A stretch of 64,000 nucleotides of DNA from Paracoccaceae bacterium (lineage in GTDB: Bacteria > Pseudomonadota > Alphaproteobacteria > Rhodobacterales > Rhodobacteraceae), in assembly GCA_016744015.1 (NCBI GenBank), contig JADGFD010000002.1, forward strand, positions 1-64,000. The letters run 5' to 3'. The number at the start of each line of letters is the position of its first letter. Position 1 is the stretch's first letter. The notes below the pieces were generated by a model. It made no database searches. It worked only from the letters and a program-made list of their open reading frames with translations, and had not been told where the DNA came from. Below, piece by piece: positions 28,446 to 39,000 of the stretch. The translations under genes and the position numbers were made by a program.

Positions 28446-30617
28446 TCACTCCAATGTTTGACTTGAGACCAGCATAGCATAGCGCCCCCCCTTGGCGACT
28501 AGCCCCGCATGGCTGCCGAATTCAACAATTTCACCACCCACCAGCACCAGTATTCGCCGCGCGTTGCGCACGGTTGAAAGCCTGTGTGCCACGGTAATTA
28601 CCGTGCAATGGCTTTGCTCTATTTCTTTCACAATGCCCGCTTCGGTTTGGGTATCCAGACTATTGGTTGCTTCATCCAGCACCAGTAAGGCCGGGTCTCG
28701 GGCAAAGGCCTGTGCCAGCGCCAGCCGCTGGATTTGCCCGCCCGACAGGCCCGCGCCATTTTCCCCAATGATGGTTGAAAACCCCATCGGCATCGCCAAA
28801 ATTTCGCCCAGCAAGCCCGCTCGCCCTGCGGCCAGTTCAATGATATCTTCGCGCGCCACAATATCCGTTGCCAGCGGATGCCCCAGCAAAATGTTTTCCC
28901 GCAGGCTGCCGCTTACCAAAAATGGCTGCTGCATCACCACAGAAATCCGCTCGCGCAAGTGGCGAACATCAAGTGCGGCGGCATCATGCCCGTCATAAAG
29001 CACCCGCCCCTCGGTGGGGGCGGTTAGCCCCAGTATCAGCCGCAACAGAGAGCTTTTGCCTGAGCCGCTTGCCCCCACTATGGCCACAGAATCGCCGGGT
29101 TCAATGATGAGGGATACATCCTTTAGCGCATATTCAGCATCGGGGCTGTATCTTAGCGAGATATTCTCAAGCTCGATACGCCCTGAAAACGTGATTTTTT
29201 GGCCGGGTTTGCCGGAAGGGGTGCGGTCCTGTTGCTCAGGTTCGCTGGCCCAAACCTCTAGCAAGCGCTCGACCTGCGCTTGGGCTTGCAGGATTTGCTG
29301 TGCACTGCTGACAAAGGTTTGAAACGGGGTGATGGCCAAGGTGCCAACGGCCACCAGTGCCAGCATTTCCCCTAGGCTTTGGCTGTCGCTCAATACTATG
29401 TTGGCCCCAATGATAAGCAGCGCAAAATTGGCGATCTGTGTGACCACTGGCCCAACGGCGGCCAAAAGCTGCGCCATGCGTTCAGCGCTGATACTGGCCG
29501 ATAACGCCTTTCGAAACAAGGATTTCCAGCGATTCAATAGATAAGGCTCAGCCCCGATCGCCTTCAGTGAAGCCACCCCTCGCACCATTTGCAATAGCAG
29601 CGTTTTTTCCTGCGCTTCCGTTTCTATTTCGGTTTGGCGAAGCTGGTGCAGCTTGCGCCAGAATGAAAGCAGGATAAACCCATCCACAATGCCGACACCC
29701 AGCACTACCAGTAAAAACACTGGGGCCATAACTGCCAGCAGCACTACATAAACCAAAAAGAACCCCAGCTCTGTGAGCGAGACCAGAAGATTATCGGTAA
29801 TAACCTGACGCACAGCGGAAACCGCCGAAAACCGGTTCATCAGGTCACCGGTGCCATGGGCGTCAAAAAACTCTAGATCTTGCCGCAGGGTATGGCTGGT
29901 GAAATCCTCTTCCAAATGCTGGTCAAGCGCGCGGCGCACCCCAAGCAGCGCAAAGGTTTGAAAGATGGTGGCGCCGGTTGTGATAAGCACAATCATGGCA
30001 GCGGCAAGCCCCGCCACCAGCAGCATATCTGGCTGGCTTTCTCCCAGAACTTTGTCGATTATTAGCCATGTTACCAGCGGTGTGGCCAGCAAAATGAGCT
30101 GGAGTAGGGTCGACATGAAAAACACGTCGCGTAAGCGGCGATAAAAAGACGGGGTGGCGCAAATGATTGCCCAATATTGCCGCCAAAGCCATGTGCGGCT
30201 AACGGCGCGGGGGATGAGCTGGGGGGTGGGGCTGAAAGCCAAGGCCACACCGGAGAACCCTTGCCAAAAAGCTTCATGCGTGAGCTGTTTGCGCCCGATG
30301 GCGGGGTCTAGCACATAGATAAACCTGTCATCCGCCTTTTCAACCACAATAAAGTGGTCTTGCTGCCAATGGGCAATGAGGGGAAAGCCCATGGCGGCTA
30401 AATCTGCCCTCGGAAGCAGCCTTTTGCCACTGGCCTGCAAGCCCTCAGCGCGGGCGGCGGTTACAATCGAGGCGGCCGTTATGCCATCACGGCCCACACG
30501 CATAACTTCGCGTATTTGGCTCAGGCTGGTGGCGCGGCCATGGTATGAAAGCACCATCGCAAGGCAGGCGGCCCCGCAATCGCGCATGCCCAATTGCCTG
30601 ACAAACGGCACCTTCAT
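28446..30617 (-). CDS. lanT: Lanthipeptide exporter with C39 leader peptidase (LanT)
   Basis: LanT proteins cut the leader after a double-Gly-type site and export the modified core. The N-terminal C39 peptidase has its catalytic Cys14 (MRDCGAACLAM), His88 (QDHFIVV) and Asp104 (VLDPAIG). A membrane domain (about residues 160-430) follows, then an ATPase domain with GASGSGKSS, signature LSGGQIQR, Walker B LLVLDEATNSLD and H-loop AHRLST. The 723-residue length fits the family. The start overlaps the lanM stop (ATGA). The peptidase should recognise the Gly-Ala site of the precursor encoded at the start of the operon. No separate lanFEG immunity exporter is seen. Confidence 0.94.
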   Translation of the reverse strand: MKVPFVRQLGMRDCGAACLAMVLSYHGRATSLSQIREVMRVGRDGITAASIVTAARAEGLQASGKRLLPRADLAAMGFPLIAHWQQDHFIVVEKADDRFIYVLDPAIGRKQLTHEAFWQGFSGVALAFSPTPQLIPRAVSRTWLWRQYWAIICATPSFYRRLRDVFFMSTLLQLILLATPLVTWLIIDKVLGESQPDMLLVAGLAAAMIVLITTGATIFQTFALLGVRRALDQHLEEDFTSHTLRQDLEFFDAHGTGDLMNRFSAVSAVRQVITDNLLVSLTELGFFLVYVVLLAVMAPVFLLVVLGVGIVDGFILLSFWRKLHQLRQTEIETEAQEKTLLLQMVRGVASLKAIGAEPYLLNRWKSLFRKALSASISAERMAQLLAAVGPVVTQIANFALLIIGANIVLSDSQSLGEMLALVAVGTLAITPFQTFVSSAQQILQAQAQVERLLEVWASEPEQQDRTPSGKPGQKITFSGRIELENISLRYSPDAEYALKDVSLIIEPGDSVAIVGASGSGKSSLLRLILGLTAPTEGRVLYDGHDAAALDVRHLRERISVVMQQPFLVSGSLRENILLGHPLATDIVAREDIIELAAGRAGLLGEILAMPMGFSTIIGENGAGLSGGQIQRLALAQAFARDPALLVLDEATNSLDTQTEAGIVKEIEQSHCTVITVAHRLSTVRNARRILVLVGGEIVEFGSHAGLVAKGGRYAMLVSSQTLE

Positions 30618-33600
30618 GCTGAGGCTTTTGGGGTTGGGGGTAAAATTTCGAGGCCCAGAACATTGGGCATATCAGCCCCTTGCCGCAAGCTCAAAAGCCC
30701 ATAGCCCATGCCGGCAATGCCGGTCATCAGCCCGGGGGGGGCCATCCCGAAGGGAAGGTCTGACTGGACATGCCCCGTGCCAATGCTTTGCGCCAGTTTG
30801 GCCTTGCGGGCGTCCATTATTTCCAATGCATCGCAGTTGCCTTCAGCGGCTAGCAAGTGGTTTAATATCACCGCATTCCCGAGGCTGCCGTGGCACAGCG
30901 TATGGTTGCCATTGTCATCCGCCAGCAATGTTGTGGTGGCGGCGGCAATGTCGGCTTTTAGCTCTGCCGCATTCAGGAAGGGCAATTCGGCCTGCGAATT
31001 TAGTAAGCCTAGGCGTGACAAACCCGCACCGGGTGCACCGTGGCACCAGCTCACCTGATATATGCTTTCATTTTCAGGATGAAGCGGGTCAAATCGTTTC
31101 CAGTTGCTTTCTGTCGGCGAAAAGGCCCAGCGTTCATAAGCGAGCGCACGATCAGCAGCGGCGAGCAAGTTGCTATCCATATTTTGGCTGCCAAGTGTTG
31201 CCAAAAAAAGCGCAATTCCGGCGGTGCCGTGGGCCAGCCCTGTAAACGCCGGATTGTCCGCAGAGGGCGCGGTTTTTAGGGTTGGCCACATTGCGCTGTG
31301 ATCATCTATCCGGATTTCTTGTGCCATAAGGTGCGTGGCACAGCGTTTTGCCAGATCAAGTGCACCTAATTTCGGGAACATCGAGTGAGCCGATAAAGCC
31401 GCCATCCCGCAGCCCGCCGCGCCGGAATAGACATCCAGTGAAGTGTCATTGGCGATCAGCGCATCAGCGCGGCGCAGCCACGCGGGCAGGCAGACCGTGG
31501 CATCAATTCGGCCAAGCTGGTGGAGGCGACACGCCGCCCAAATCATGCCGCCAAGCCCATCAAACCCGCCAATGGCTTCTGTCTCGGGCAGCACAGTGTT
31601 GCTGACGTTCAAAAAGCCCTCGCAAAGCTCATGCGTAAAGCGGGTTTGCACCCCGCTCGCGGCGTCATGCTCCGCAAAAAACAGCGCCATGCCCGCCAAG
31701 CCGTTATCCAGCTCGGGGCCAACAAGCCCGGGGCCATTGCCCGACGCCATGGAAACCCACAAATGCAGCGCCTTACTGGAAATCACATCCGATTTCAGCT
31801 TTTGCACTATGTTATCTGCGGCGCTTAACAGTTGCGCATCCAGCGTGCCAGCGGGCTTTGGCAAGGCGGTTACGGGGCGAATGCGGTAGGCTTCCGCACG
31901 GGCTTCGGTCTTCAAAACCGAAATCATTTCATGCTCTTGAGTGAAAAACGCTGCGGTGATGATCTCCATCTGGAAGTGCATGTCTTCAGCGCCCATGGCC
32001 TGCATGCGCGCGTGGCAGTGCCCAAACCCGTCCCGTGCGAGCACCCCCTCAAGTTTTTGCGCGCGAGCGTCAACAACGGTAGTGCTTTTTGGCTGCGCGC
32101 CAAACCATGGCACATCGCCATTTTGCAGGTCCAAAAGCTCAGCCATAAAAATTGTTTTCACAAAAGGGCTGACAAAAACCGGGCGAATAAGCTGGAAAAA
32201 ATGCAGATCAAGCTCTAAGCCATCACGCAAAAGCTGTGGGTGGGTGGCCTCTTGCAAAATGGAGGCGTAGGTTTGGGTATGGCGCAGCAAAACCCGAATT
32301 TCGGTGTTTGCCAAAACGCCAAGCGCCTCATTAAGCGCGCCCGTGCGGTAGCCCTCTGCCAACGAAATATAAGCCGCTTCAAATCCTTTGAGGATCTGCG
32401 GCACATGCTCCGCCGCGCGCATGTATTTACCTTCAAAAACCGGCACGTTTTGCGCCATTTGGCCCTCGGCCTCAAAGCGCTTAACGCGGATATCTCCCGT
32501 CTCCGCACCGCTAACCATTGAGTAGTTTATTTTGCCGCCTTTATCGCCATCTCCAAGGCCTGCCGCTGCGGCCGCATCGGCATCTTGCCCTGCAGGAATA
32601 AGCCCGGTTGCCAGCACGCTATCGCGCAGGATCGGCAGGAAATCGGCGAATATATCGTCTTGAATTCGCAGGGGGGGGCTAAAAATGGTTTCATAATCAA
32701 TGGCCACTGGCCAGGCACCAACCGCGATCAGGTTTTCAAAATGAAGATCGGTGCCGCCGATCAGGTGCATGGCCGCCAGCAAATGGCCCACACGGCGGTA
32801 GTGGCGCTGCACCTCTTCTTGATTCTCGCAAGGCAAGGGCGACAGGAATTCTATCCAGCCATAGCCTGCGCGTGGGAACACTTTCCACGCCTTGAAATCA
32901 GTTTCGCCAAGGGCATTGGCCGCTGCGAAAAGACCCTGAATCTGTTGCTCCACAGCCACGCTTCGCGGTTTATAAACCAGCTTGGTGCCGCAGCTCAGCT
33001 TTATCAGCGCCACGGATAAACCATCTTTATGGGTGTCACCTTCATTGGCGCTTATGATGCTCACCTGCGAGGTGGGAGAAAACTCTAGCTCTTGCGCCAA
33101 CAGTGCCCAATCTTGGTGCAGCCGTTTGGCGAGGTCTTTTGAAGCGGCTATCCATTGCTCCGCCATACGGTCAAGCCTGCGCGCCATAACAGGGAATTCC
33201 CCAAGAATTTTTGCGCGGTATTCCGGTGTTTTCAGCATGAGCAACCAGGCGGCATAGCGCGCGGGGGGGGCTTCTTGTGGCAGCGCGCCAGAAATTTGCA
33301 GCACATGAAAATCGGTGACTAAAATACGCACCACTTGCACATAAGCACGGGTTAATAAGCCGCCGATCTGGAGCGAAATGAGCTGCTTGGCAAGTGGCCC
33401 AGCATCAGAAAACTCGTTGCTTTGCAGAGATTCAACAGCCTGCGTGGCGGCGGCTTCGATATAGGGGCGCAAAAACTCGCCAAGCTCGGGGGTGTCGAGA
33501 TAAGCAGCCGCCTGCTTAAACGCATTCGAAAAAGCCGCGCCTTCATGGTTGCACCACGTTTTGGTGCGCCGAACCCATGCTGGCGGTGCTTGTTGCGCAG

Positions 33601-33847
33601 AAAGGGCCCTAACCTCGAGCCCGAGCGCACGCTCAAAGGTTTCAGGCGTAAGGCGCTCAGCTGTGAGCCATGTATTCAAAACAGGCTTGGCCGGGGTATC
33701 AAAAGAGGTGAGCGTGGCTTGCCACCGCGCCATGCGTTTGGCGGCTAGACCCGAATCAATGGTAATGTTGGGGTGTGTGGATAGCGCCTCAAGGCGCTCT
33801 TGGAGAGTTAGAACCTGCGGCCAGCTCTCTTCAAGGGAAAATGCCAA
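30614..33847 (-). CDS. lanM: Class II lanthipeptide synthetase (LanM)
   Basis: LanM dehydrates Ser/Thr by phosphorylation and elimination, then adds Cys thiols to form (methyl)lanthionines. The dehydratase half has DTHKDG (271-276), YKPR (292-295), TDLHFEN (366-372, catalytic Asp367, His369, Asn372), DYET (384-387), and Arg518 with Thr524, spaced like the elimination pair of CylM. The cyclase half has GLAHGTAG (His873), WCHG (Cys935) and LCHG (Cys985, His986), the zinc site. All the key residues I could check are intact, at 1077 residues. The only start seen in frame is TTG at 33847, with a weak AGAAAAGAAA upstream, so the start is uncertain. It follows the precursor gene by about 100 bases and shares the operon with lanT. 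Confidence 0.94.
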   Translation of the reverse strand: MAFSLEESWPQVLTLQERLEALSTHPNITIDSGLAAKRMARWQATLTSFDTPAKPVLNTWLTAERLTPETFERALGLEVRALSAQQAPPAWVRRTKTWCNHEGAAFSNAFKQAAAYLDTPELGEFLRPYIEAAATQAVESLQSNEFSDAGPLAKQLISLQIGGLLTRAYVQVVRILVTDFHVLQISGALPQEAPPARYAAWLLMLKTPEYRAKILGEFPVMARRLDRMAEQWIAASKDLAKRLHQDWALLAQELEFSPTSQVSIISANEGDTHKDGLSVALIKLSCGTKLVYKPRSVAVEQQIQGLFAAANALGETDFKAWKVFPRAGYGWIEFLSPLPCENQEEVQRHYRRVGHLLAAMHLIGGTDLHFENLIAVGAWPVAIDYETIFSPPLRIQDDIFADFLPILRDSVLATGLIPAGQDADAAAAAGLGDGDKGGKINYSMVSGAETGDIRVKRFEAEGQMAQNVPVFEGKYMRAAEHVPQILKGFEAAYISLAEGYRTGALNEALGVLANTEIRVLLRHTQTYASILQEATHPQLLRDGLELDLHFFQLIRPVFVSPFVKTIFMAELLDLQNGDVPWFGAQPKSTTVVDARAQKLEGVLARDGFGHCHARMQAMGAEDMHFQMEIITAAFFTQEHEMISVLKTEARAEAYRIRPVTALPKPAGTLDAQLLSAADNIVQKLKSDVISSKALHLWVSMASGNGPGLVGPELDNGLAGMALFFAEHDAASGVQTRFTHELCEGFLNVSNTVLPETEAIGGFDGLGGMIWAACRLHQLGRIDATVCLPAWLRRADALIANDTSLDVYSGAAGCGMAALSAHSMFPKLGALDLAKRCATHLMAQEIRIDDHSAMWPTLKTAPSADNPAFTGLAHGTAGIALFLATLGSQNMDSNLLAAADRALAYERWAFSPTESNWKRFDPLHPENESIYQVSWCHGAPGAGLSRLGLLNSQAELPFLNAAELKADIAAATTTLLADDNGNHTLCHGSLGNAVILNHLLAAEGNCDALEIMDARKAKLAQSIGTGHVQSDLPFGMAPPGLMTGIAGMGYGLLSLRQGADMPNVLGLEILPPTPKASA

Positions 33848-33873
33848 ATCAATTTTCTTTTCTGAATTTTGAT

Positions 33874-33887
33874 CAGGGCGTGCCCTG
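33874..33887 (-). promoter_or_regulatory. Stem-loop between precursor gene and lanM
   Basis: The inverted repeat CAGGGC / GCCCTG, separated by two bases, lies between the precursor stop and the lanM start. No U-run follows. Stem-loops at this place in lanthipeptide operons usually reduce read-through so that the precursor is made in excess. The stem is short, so this is a candidate only. Confidence 0.4.
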
Positions 33888-33950
33888 TTTTGGTTTGCTA
33901 TGCAGCCAAGCCAGTTTGGCCTGCCTACACAGCTTTTGAAGCTTTAGAGC

Positions 33951-34181
33951 TTAACCGCCAAGCTTTGTGGCAACAGCACCTGCATTGCGCACTTTTGTTT
34001 TTGAGTGGCAGCAATAGCAACCCGTGCAAGAGGCCGCAGCCCGTGCGCCCGCAACGGTGCGCAGGTCAGACATGGACAGGTCAATGCTACCAGCAGGATT
34101 AGCTGGCACGGTGGCTTTTTCGGCCGCAGTTAGCGAGTTGAAATACTCTGCATCTGTCCAAGCTTTTGAAATATCAATCAT
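33951..34181 (-). CDS. lanA: Lanthipeptide precursor, mersacidin-family-type leader
   Basis: A 76-residue peptide. The leader (about 1-46) has the pattern of mersacidin/lichenicidin-family type 2 precursors: KAWTDAEYFNSLTAAE, then VPANPAG, then DLSMSDLRTVAGA, ending in a Gly45-Ala46 double-glycine-type site for the C39 protease. The predicted core (47-76, 30 residues) has four Cys packed into seven positions (52, 55, 57, 58) and five Ser/Thr (51, 53, 60, 62, 72), followed by a basic, Gly-ending tail. The ATG at 34181 is chosen for GGGAG six bases upstream; a longer reading from 34265 is unlikely. It is the first gene of the lan operon. Ring pattern and activity cannot be read from the sequence. 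Confidence 0.88.
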   Translation of the reverse strand: MIDISKAWTDAEYFNSLTAAEKATVPANPAGSIDLSMSDLRTVAGARAAASCTGCYCCHSKTKVRNAGAVATKLGG

Positions 34182-34592
34182 CTTTTTCTCCCTAATAAAC
34201 GCGTTCGCGTAGTTTGAGAGATCACCCTTGCATGTAAAAAAGTTAAAATCAACAGCCGTGACCAACTTTTAAGTTGTGCTGGAATTGTGAAGATTTCGGC
34301 ATCTGAGGGGCCTTACCAGCAGAGCCGCCATAGGATATTGGGAGGCTATCCTCGCGCCTAAAGGCAGCTTCTATTGGCATTCCTACAAGCTAATCGGTCG
34401 AGCCACCTGCAAGTGAAGCTGTGCGCGATTTTTGGGTGTGGTGTGAAAATTGCACTACAAGGATTATTTAAGTCACCACAATACAACCCTTGACAGAGTG
34501 CATGTTTTATTAAGATAGTATATAGACTGCGTTTAGGCGTTAACTATTTTGACTAATGCTAAATGACGTAACTTTTTTAGAGGAAATTTATT
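34182..34592. other. 411-bp divergent intergenic region (lan operon / helical-protein cassette)
   Basis: No credible gene is seen here. The left side holds two dyads in the likely lan leader/promoter zone: ACGCG-TT-CGCGT at 34199-34210 and CAACTT-TT-AAGTTG at 34263-34276, either of which could be an operator. I see no good -35/-10 pair for the lan operon on the - strand. The right side holds the candidate + strand promoter listed separately. The middle is unremarkable. Confidence 0.5.
34490..34519 (+). promoter_or_regulatory. Candidate sigma70-type promoter for the 34593 cassette
   Basis: A perfect -35 hexamer TTGACA (34490-34495) is followed after 18 bases by GATAGT (34514-34519), a partial match to TATAAT; an AT-rich TATATA lies just beyond. 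This is about 75 bases before the ATG of the acidic protein gene, which has its own AGAGGA ribosome-binding site. Confidence 0.5.
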
Positions 34593-36011
34593 ATGGCGAG
34601 CAAGAGCCCTGCAGAGCTAAAAAGCGAAGGTGCCGAACTTAAGATCGTTTTGGCAAAAGTGAAGAAAAAGCAGCATAACTGCGCGATCCTGATGTCCAAA
34701 GACGGGATTGTTATTGAGGTGCATCTCAAAAAATCAGCTGAAGTGCTGGTGAAAGCCGCCAAAAAAAATGGCGGCATGGCCAAAGGCGCGTGGGGCACGT
34801 TAACCATGGAAGGGCAGGTAGTAATCCTTGACCCGGTCAATGATAAAATTCCTGGAAATCTTACCAAGATTGCAAAAAAGTTCTTTTCCGAGCGCGGATT
34901 AAAAAACCGTTTGGAGATTAAAGAGCCGGAGGAAGGGGCTTCCTCAACCGAAGAATCAGAACTTGCAGAAGAAGAAAATGCACGCGGCCGCCCTGAGGCT
35001 GCAGAGCCAGAGGCACCCGCCCCGTCTTCTGGCGACGCAGATGAAGAACCGCCGACCGAGCGCGGCGGTGGGGCCAGCGAAGAAGCCCCGGCAGATGGTG
35101 GCGAGGAGGCCGACCCCAAAGCCGCACTGGAAGCGAAGTTGGAAGAGCAACAGCCGCGCATTGACGCGCTGCTCGCCGATACCAAAAGCGTGATGATTGA
35201 CGGGTTAAAGGACACTATGGGCGTATTTACCCGCGCCATGGACGACGAGCTTTTTGACCGCGCAGATGATGCCTTAAATCGGGTCATTATTGTTTTGGAT
35301 GATTACGACGGGCTTATGGCGCAAAAACAGCCATTTTTAGACCGCATGAAATCGATGTTTCGCAATGTGGAAAAGCTGGCGGCTGGTCCGGATGATGAGG
35401 TTGCCACCGAAATCTCACGGCACAAGCGCGAGTTTGATTATGCGGTGGAAAATAACGAATGGTATAGCTCAGGTGAGAAGCTTGACAAGATGGAAGCCTT
35501 GATCAAAGAGCATCAAAGCGCTGGCGGGGACGATGAGCCGACCGACGAAGAAAGCGGTAATTTGGGGGAAGCAGCGGCTTCCGAAGCACCAGCAACCGAA
35601 ACTTCCGATAGTGAAGCGCCAAGCACGCCTGAACAATCCGGTGACGAGCGCAGCCGCCTTGTTCAGGCCTTTAAGGAGCTCACACCTCGTATAAAAACCG
35701 CACAGCAATCGGATAACAAAGTTGATATCAAAAAAATCGCAACGCTTGCTAAAGGTTTTGTCGCGGCGATCAAGGGTGGGGATCTGGCGAAAAGCCAGAA
35801 GATCATGGATATTTTGGAGCCTTTGGTTGACCAAGCCGGCGCCGATGCGCCGCAAAAGGCTACGCCGGAAAATGAATCGATATCAGGCCAGCCAGCTGGG
35901 GATGACCAAAGCGCAGAGGAAGCCAATGCGCAAGCCAAGGGCAATCGAATGAGCCAGCTAAGGACCATGCGCTCTTCGCTTGATTCCTTACTATCGGAAA
36001 TGCAGCAATAA
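34593..36011 (+). CDS. Acidic helix-rich protein of unknown function (cassette gene 1)
   Basis: I do not recognise this 472-residue protein. Residues 1-110 form a compact, Lys-rich domain with alternating strands (CAILMSKDGIVIEVHLKK, GTLTMEGQVVILD). Two strongly acidic, Pro/Ala/Ser-rich linkers (about 110-175 and 310-350) separate it from predicted helical segments at about 180-300 and 355-420. The helical parts (DELFDRADDALNRVIIVLDD, and LAKSQKIMDILEPLVD) resemble the units repeated in the next protein, which starts 18 bases downstream, so the two probably act together. No signal peptide or membrane helix is seen, so it is probably cytoplasmic, unless secreted by a route not visible here. 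AGAGGA precedes the ATG. Confidence 0.8.
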   Translation: MASKSPAELKSEGAELKIVLAKVKKKQHNCAILMSKDGIVIEVHLKKSAEVLVKAAKKNGGMAKGAWGTLTMEGQVVILDPVNDKIPGNLTKIAKKFFSERGLKNRLEIKEPEEGASSTEESELAEEENARGRPEAAEPEAPAPSSGDADEEPPTERGGGASEEAPADGGEEADPKAALEAKLEEQQPRIDALLADTKSVMIDGLKDTMGVFTRAMDDELFDRADDALNRVIIVLDDYDGLMAQKQPFLDRMKSMFRNVEKLAAGPDDEVATEISRHKREFDYAVENNEWYSSGEKLDKMEALIKEHQSAGGDDEPTDEESGNLGEAAASEAPATETSDSEAPSTPEQSGDERSRLVQAFKELTPRIKTAQQSDNKVDIKKIATLAKGFVAAIKGGDLAKSQKIMDILEPLVDQAGADAPQKATPENESISGQPAGDDQSAEEANAQAKGNRMSQLRTMRSSLDSLLSEMQQ

Positions 36012-36029
36012 CCATAGGGGACTGAAATT

Positions 36030-39000
36030 ATGAGTAACCCACTTCTTGAATTGATCGAGCGCGGAAATAGCAGCATAACAACCAACCAAAGAGACCTAGA
36101 CCGACTGGAAACAGAAGCGCGGGCCGATGATGGCGTTGTGGACGAAAACGACGAAGAGTTCACAGAGATTGTGCAAATTCGCGGTCGGTTAACAGAGCTT
36201 CGGCGGCTTACGCAGGAAAGACAAGACCAGTTTGACGCAAACCAGAATGAATGGAACGGGCTTTCGAGCGACGTGAGCGCGCTGAAAGCCGATATCTCGA
36301 CCCTTACGGATTGGGGTGATACCAACCTTGCCCCGATAAACGAAACCATAGCCAGCATGGATGCCTCGGCGCAAGACCAGTGTTATCGCGATGCGATAGA
36401 TGCTTATGGCACCGCCAGCAACTCGCTGAACCCGATGATGGTAGAATACCGCCGACAATTTGCGGCCAAAGAGCAGTATGATAGAGAGCGCGCCATTATC
36501 GAAGAACGGGTCGAGACTTACCGCGCGGAGGAGGTTTCCAATGAAATGACTTCCACCGGGCTTGACCAGATCGACACAAATCTGGTTTCGGCAGACGCCC
36601 CCACGGCGGAGCGTGATTATGTTGAGGCTTTGTCGCTCCTGCATGTTGGAGATGCGGATCTGGCACGTGTCGAAGGGGAAATTGAGCGCCTAAGAGAAGC
36701 CAAGCGCGTAACCGATGAGAGCTATGCTGCGCTCTCACGCAAAGTTGCGGAGACCGGGACCCTCGGGCAGGCGTTTCCTGAGCTTGCGCCGCGTTTTACC
36801 CAAGTGACCACCAGTGTCGGGGCCATTGATGGCCATATGGAAGCCTGTGATTATGCAACGGCGCAAGGGGCGATAAGCTCGGTTGATTACGAGCTTGATG
36901 CCATGCAAAGCGAGATTGAGCGGCTGACATCGGAGGCCGAGGCCGAGGCCGCGCGCATAGCCGCTGAACGCGAGGAATGGGAACGGCGGGGGCCGCGCTG
37001 GGCTGAATTCAAAACCAAGGTTGAGGAATTAGGTAATTGGGCCGCTGAATGGGGCACCGAGGGCGCCGATTTTGTGAACCAAATCCAGGGCCATGAAACC
37101 GCTGAGGAATTTTTACTTGCGGGCGAGGCTTTAGACCAGGCAGAAACTGCAGTTACCGCGCCTTGGGCTCAGCATGAGGCACAAGTAGCCGCAAAAACCA
37201 CCTATGACGAAACCCGGCCAAGCCTTGACCAGCGCCTTTCCCAAGCGCGCGGCCATGAGCATGTAGATGACGCTGCAACCCAGCAGCTTGGCCAGATTGA
37301 GGCAACGCTGCAGCGGATGGCGGATTTTGCCAGCAATCAAGATTATATAGCCGCGAACGAGGAAAACCAAGGCGTGAGTGCGGCGCTGGATACCGTGGAG
37401 CAGCTTTTGCGTGAAAACCAGATGCGCGCCGAAGTGGCTGCTGAAATGGGGGAAGACCCCAATTCCTCAAACGCAGATGTGGAAGCCGAAGTGACGCGAC
37501 GGCTTTATGAGGAAGAACGGCAGGTGCTTGAAGATCGGGTTACCGGTGTTCGGCGGGATAGCGCGGATGTGATCGGGGGAGATCTCGAAGCGGCACTTGC
37601 ACAGGTGGAGACGAATCTTGATTCTTGCCAATCCTATGCCGATGGCGGGGCCCACCAAGATGCGCTTGACGGTATTCGTGCCGCCACAGCCGAAATGGGT
37701 GGGGTTGACGAGCTGGTCCGTGACCAGACCGAGCTCAAGCGCCAATATGAAACCGCCGTGGCTGAAATAGGGAACCGCGCGAACCGGTTGGCAACGTCTG
37801 AGATCAGCGTTATTTCAATAGCAGCAGGCACAATTATCAATGCATTGCCGCAAGCTGACACACTGGCACTGGAGGCCGATTTTCAAGCAGCGCTGGATAT
37901 GGCTACGCGTTGGGATAGCGAGCTGGTTGATCTTGAGCACCAAAATGACGAGCTGCACGAGCTGAAAACACAAGCTGAGGCGAATTTTGGGGCCCTTTCG
38001 TCACGGATATCGGCCGTTCGCGATAATGAATTTACCGAGGTTCAGGCCGCGGCCGACATTGTTTTGGAAAAAGTAAGTTCAATCGAAACGCTTATGGCGT
38101 CTGAAGAATATAGCTCGGCGATCGATGAAATCGAAGTGCTTCGAGGGCTGTTGGACGAGTATGAACCCGAAGCGGAAAGAGCTGATCTTTATAATCGCTA
38201 TACCGACGCGCTGGCGGTGCTGGACTTGGATGCAAAGCTGGAAGACATGCGGACCTGCGTGTTTCCGGAAGCGGATGAGGTGCAAGCCCAGATTGAAACC
38301 AAAGATTCCGAGCGCCTGCGCCATGAGCAAAGCAGTGATTGGGCGGCGGCGAGCACGGCGGCCTATGCCGAAAGCGGGCTGCTTGGGCAATACAGCTCGG
38401 AAATTTTGGCAATCGAGAGCGCGAAAACGAGCTATGAAACGGAATCAGCCGTGCTTATTCATCAATCGGAAAATATGTTTCCCAATGAGCCCGATGACAC
38501 CGGCACCGTTGCACGCTATGAAACTGAACTTTCAGGCATTCGTGGGCGCATGGAAACAGCTGCGAGCAATAACCGTTTCCTTGAAGCGCTTGGCATTATG
38601 GATGAATTTAGAGGCATGATCGACGAAGCCGAGCTGGCGGTGAGGGATGTTTTCCAAGCCTCAGATGGACGGATAGATGGCTTTATCGAGATCAGGGTGC
38701 AATCGGCGCAATCAGCTGTTACCGGCGGGCTTTTAACCGCTATCAACCGGTTTGAGCTGTTTATTCAGAGTCGAATCAATTCAGAACGTAGCGGGCAGGC
38801 TGCCGTAAGGCGCACCAATTACGTGATCGATATTGCTGCCGCATGGGTGGGCCTGATTCCTGGTGGAGGGGATATTGCCGGAGCCGTGCTTTCCACGGTT
38901 AAGGTCTCGGCAGAGGCCGCAGCCACAGAAATTGACAACGCGATGGATAACGAAGACCAGCGGGTTGCAAGTGAGTTGGTTGCGCCTTTGCGTGCGGAGG

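Noticed and set aside
34182-34265. N-terminal extension of the lanthipeptide precursor to 104 residues
   Set aside because: The internal ATG at 34181 has a good GGGAG, and the family leader begins there; the extra 28 residues do not look like a leader.
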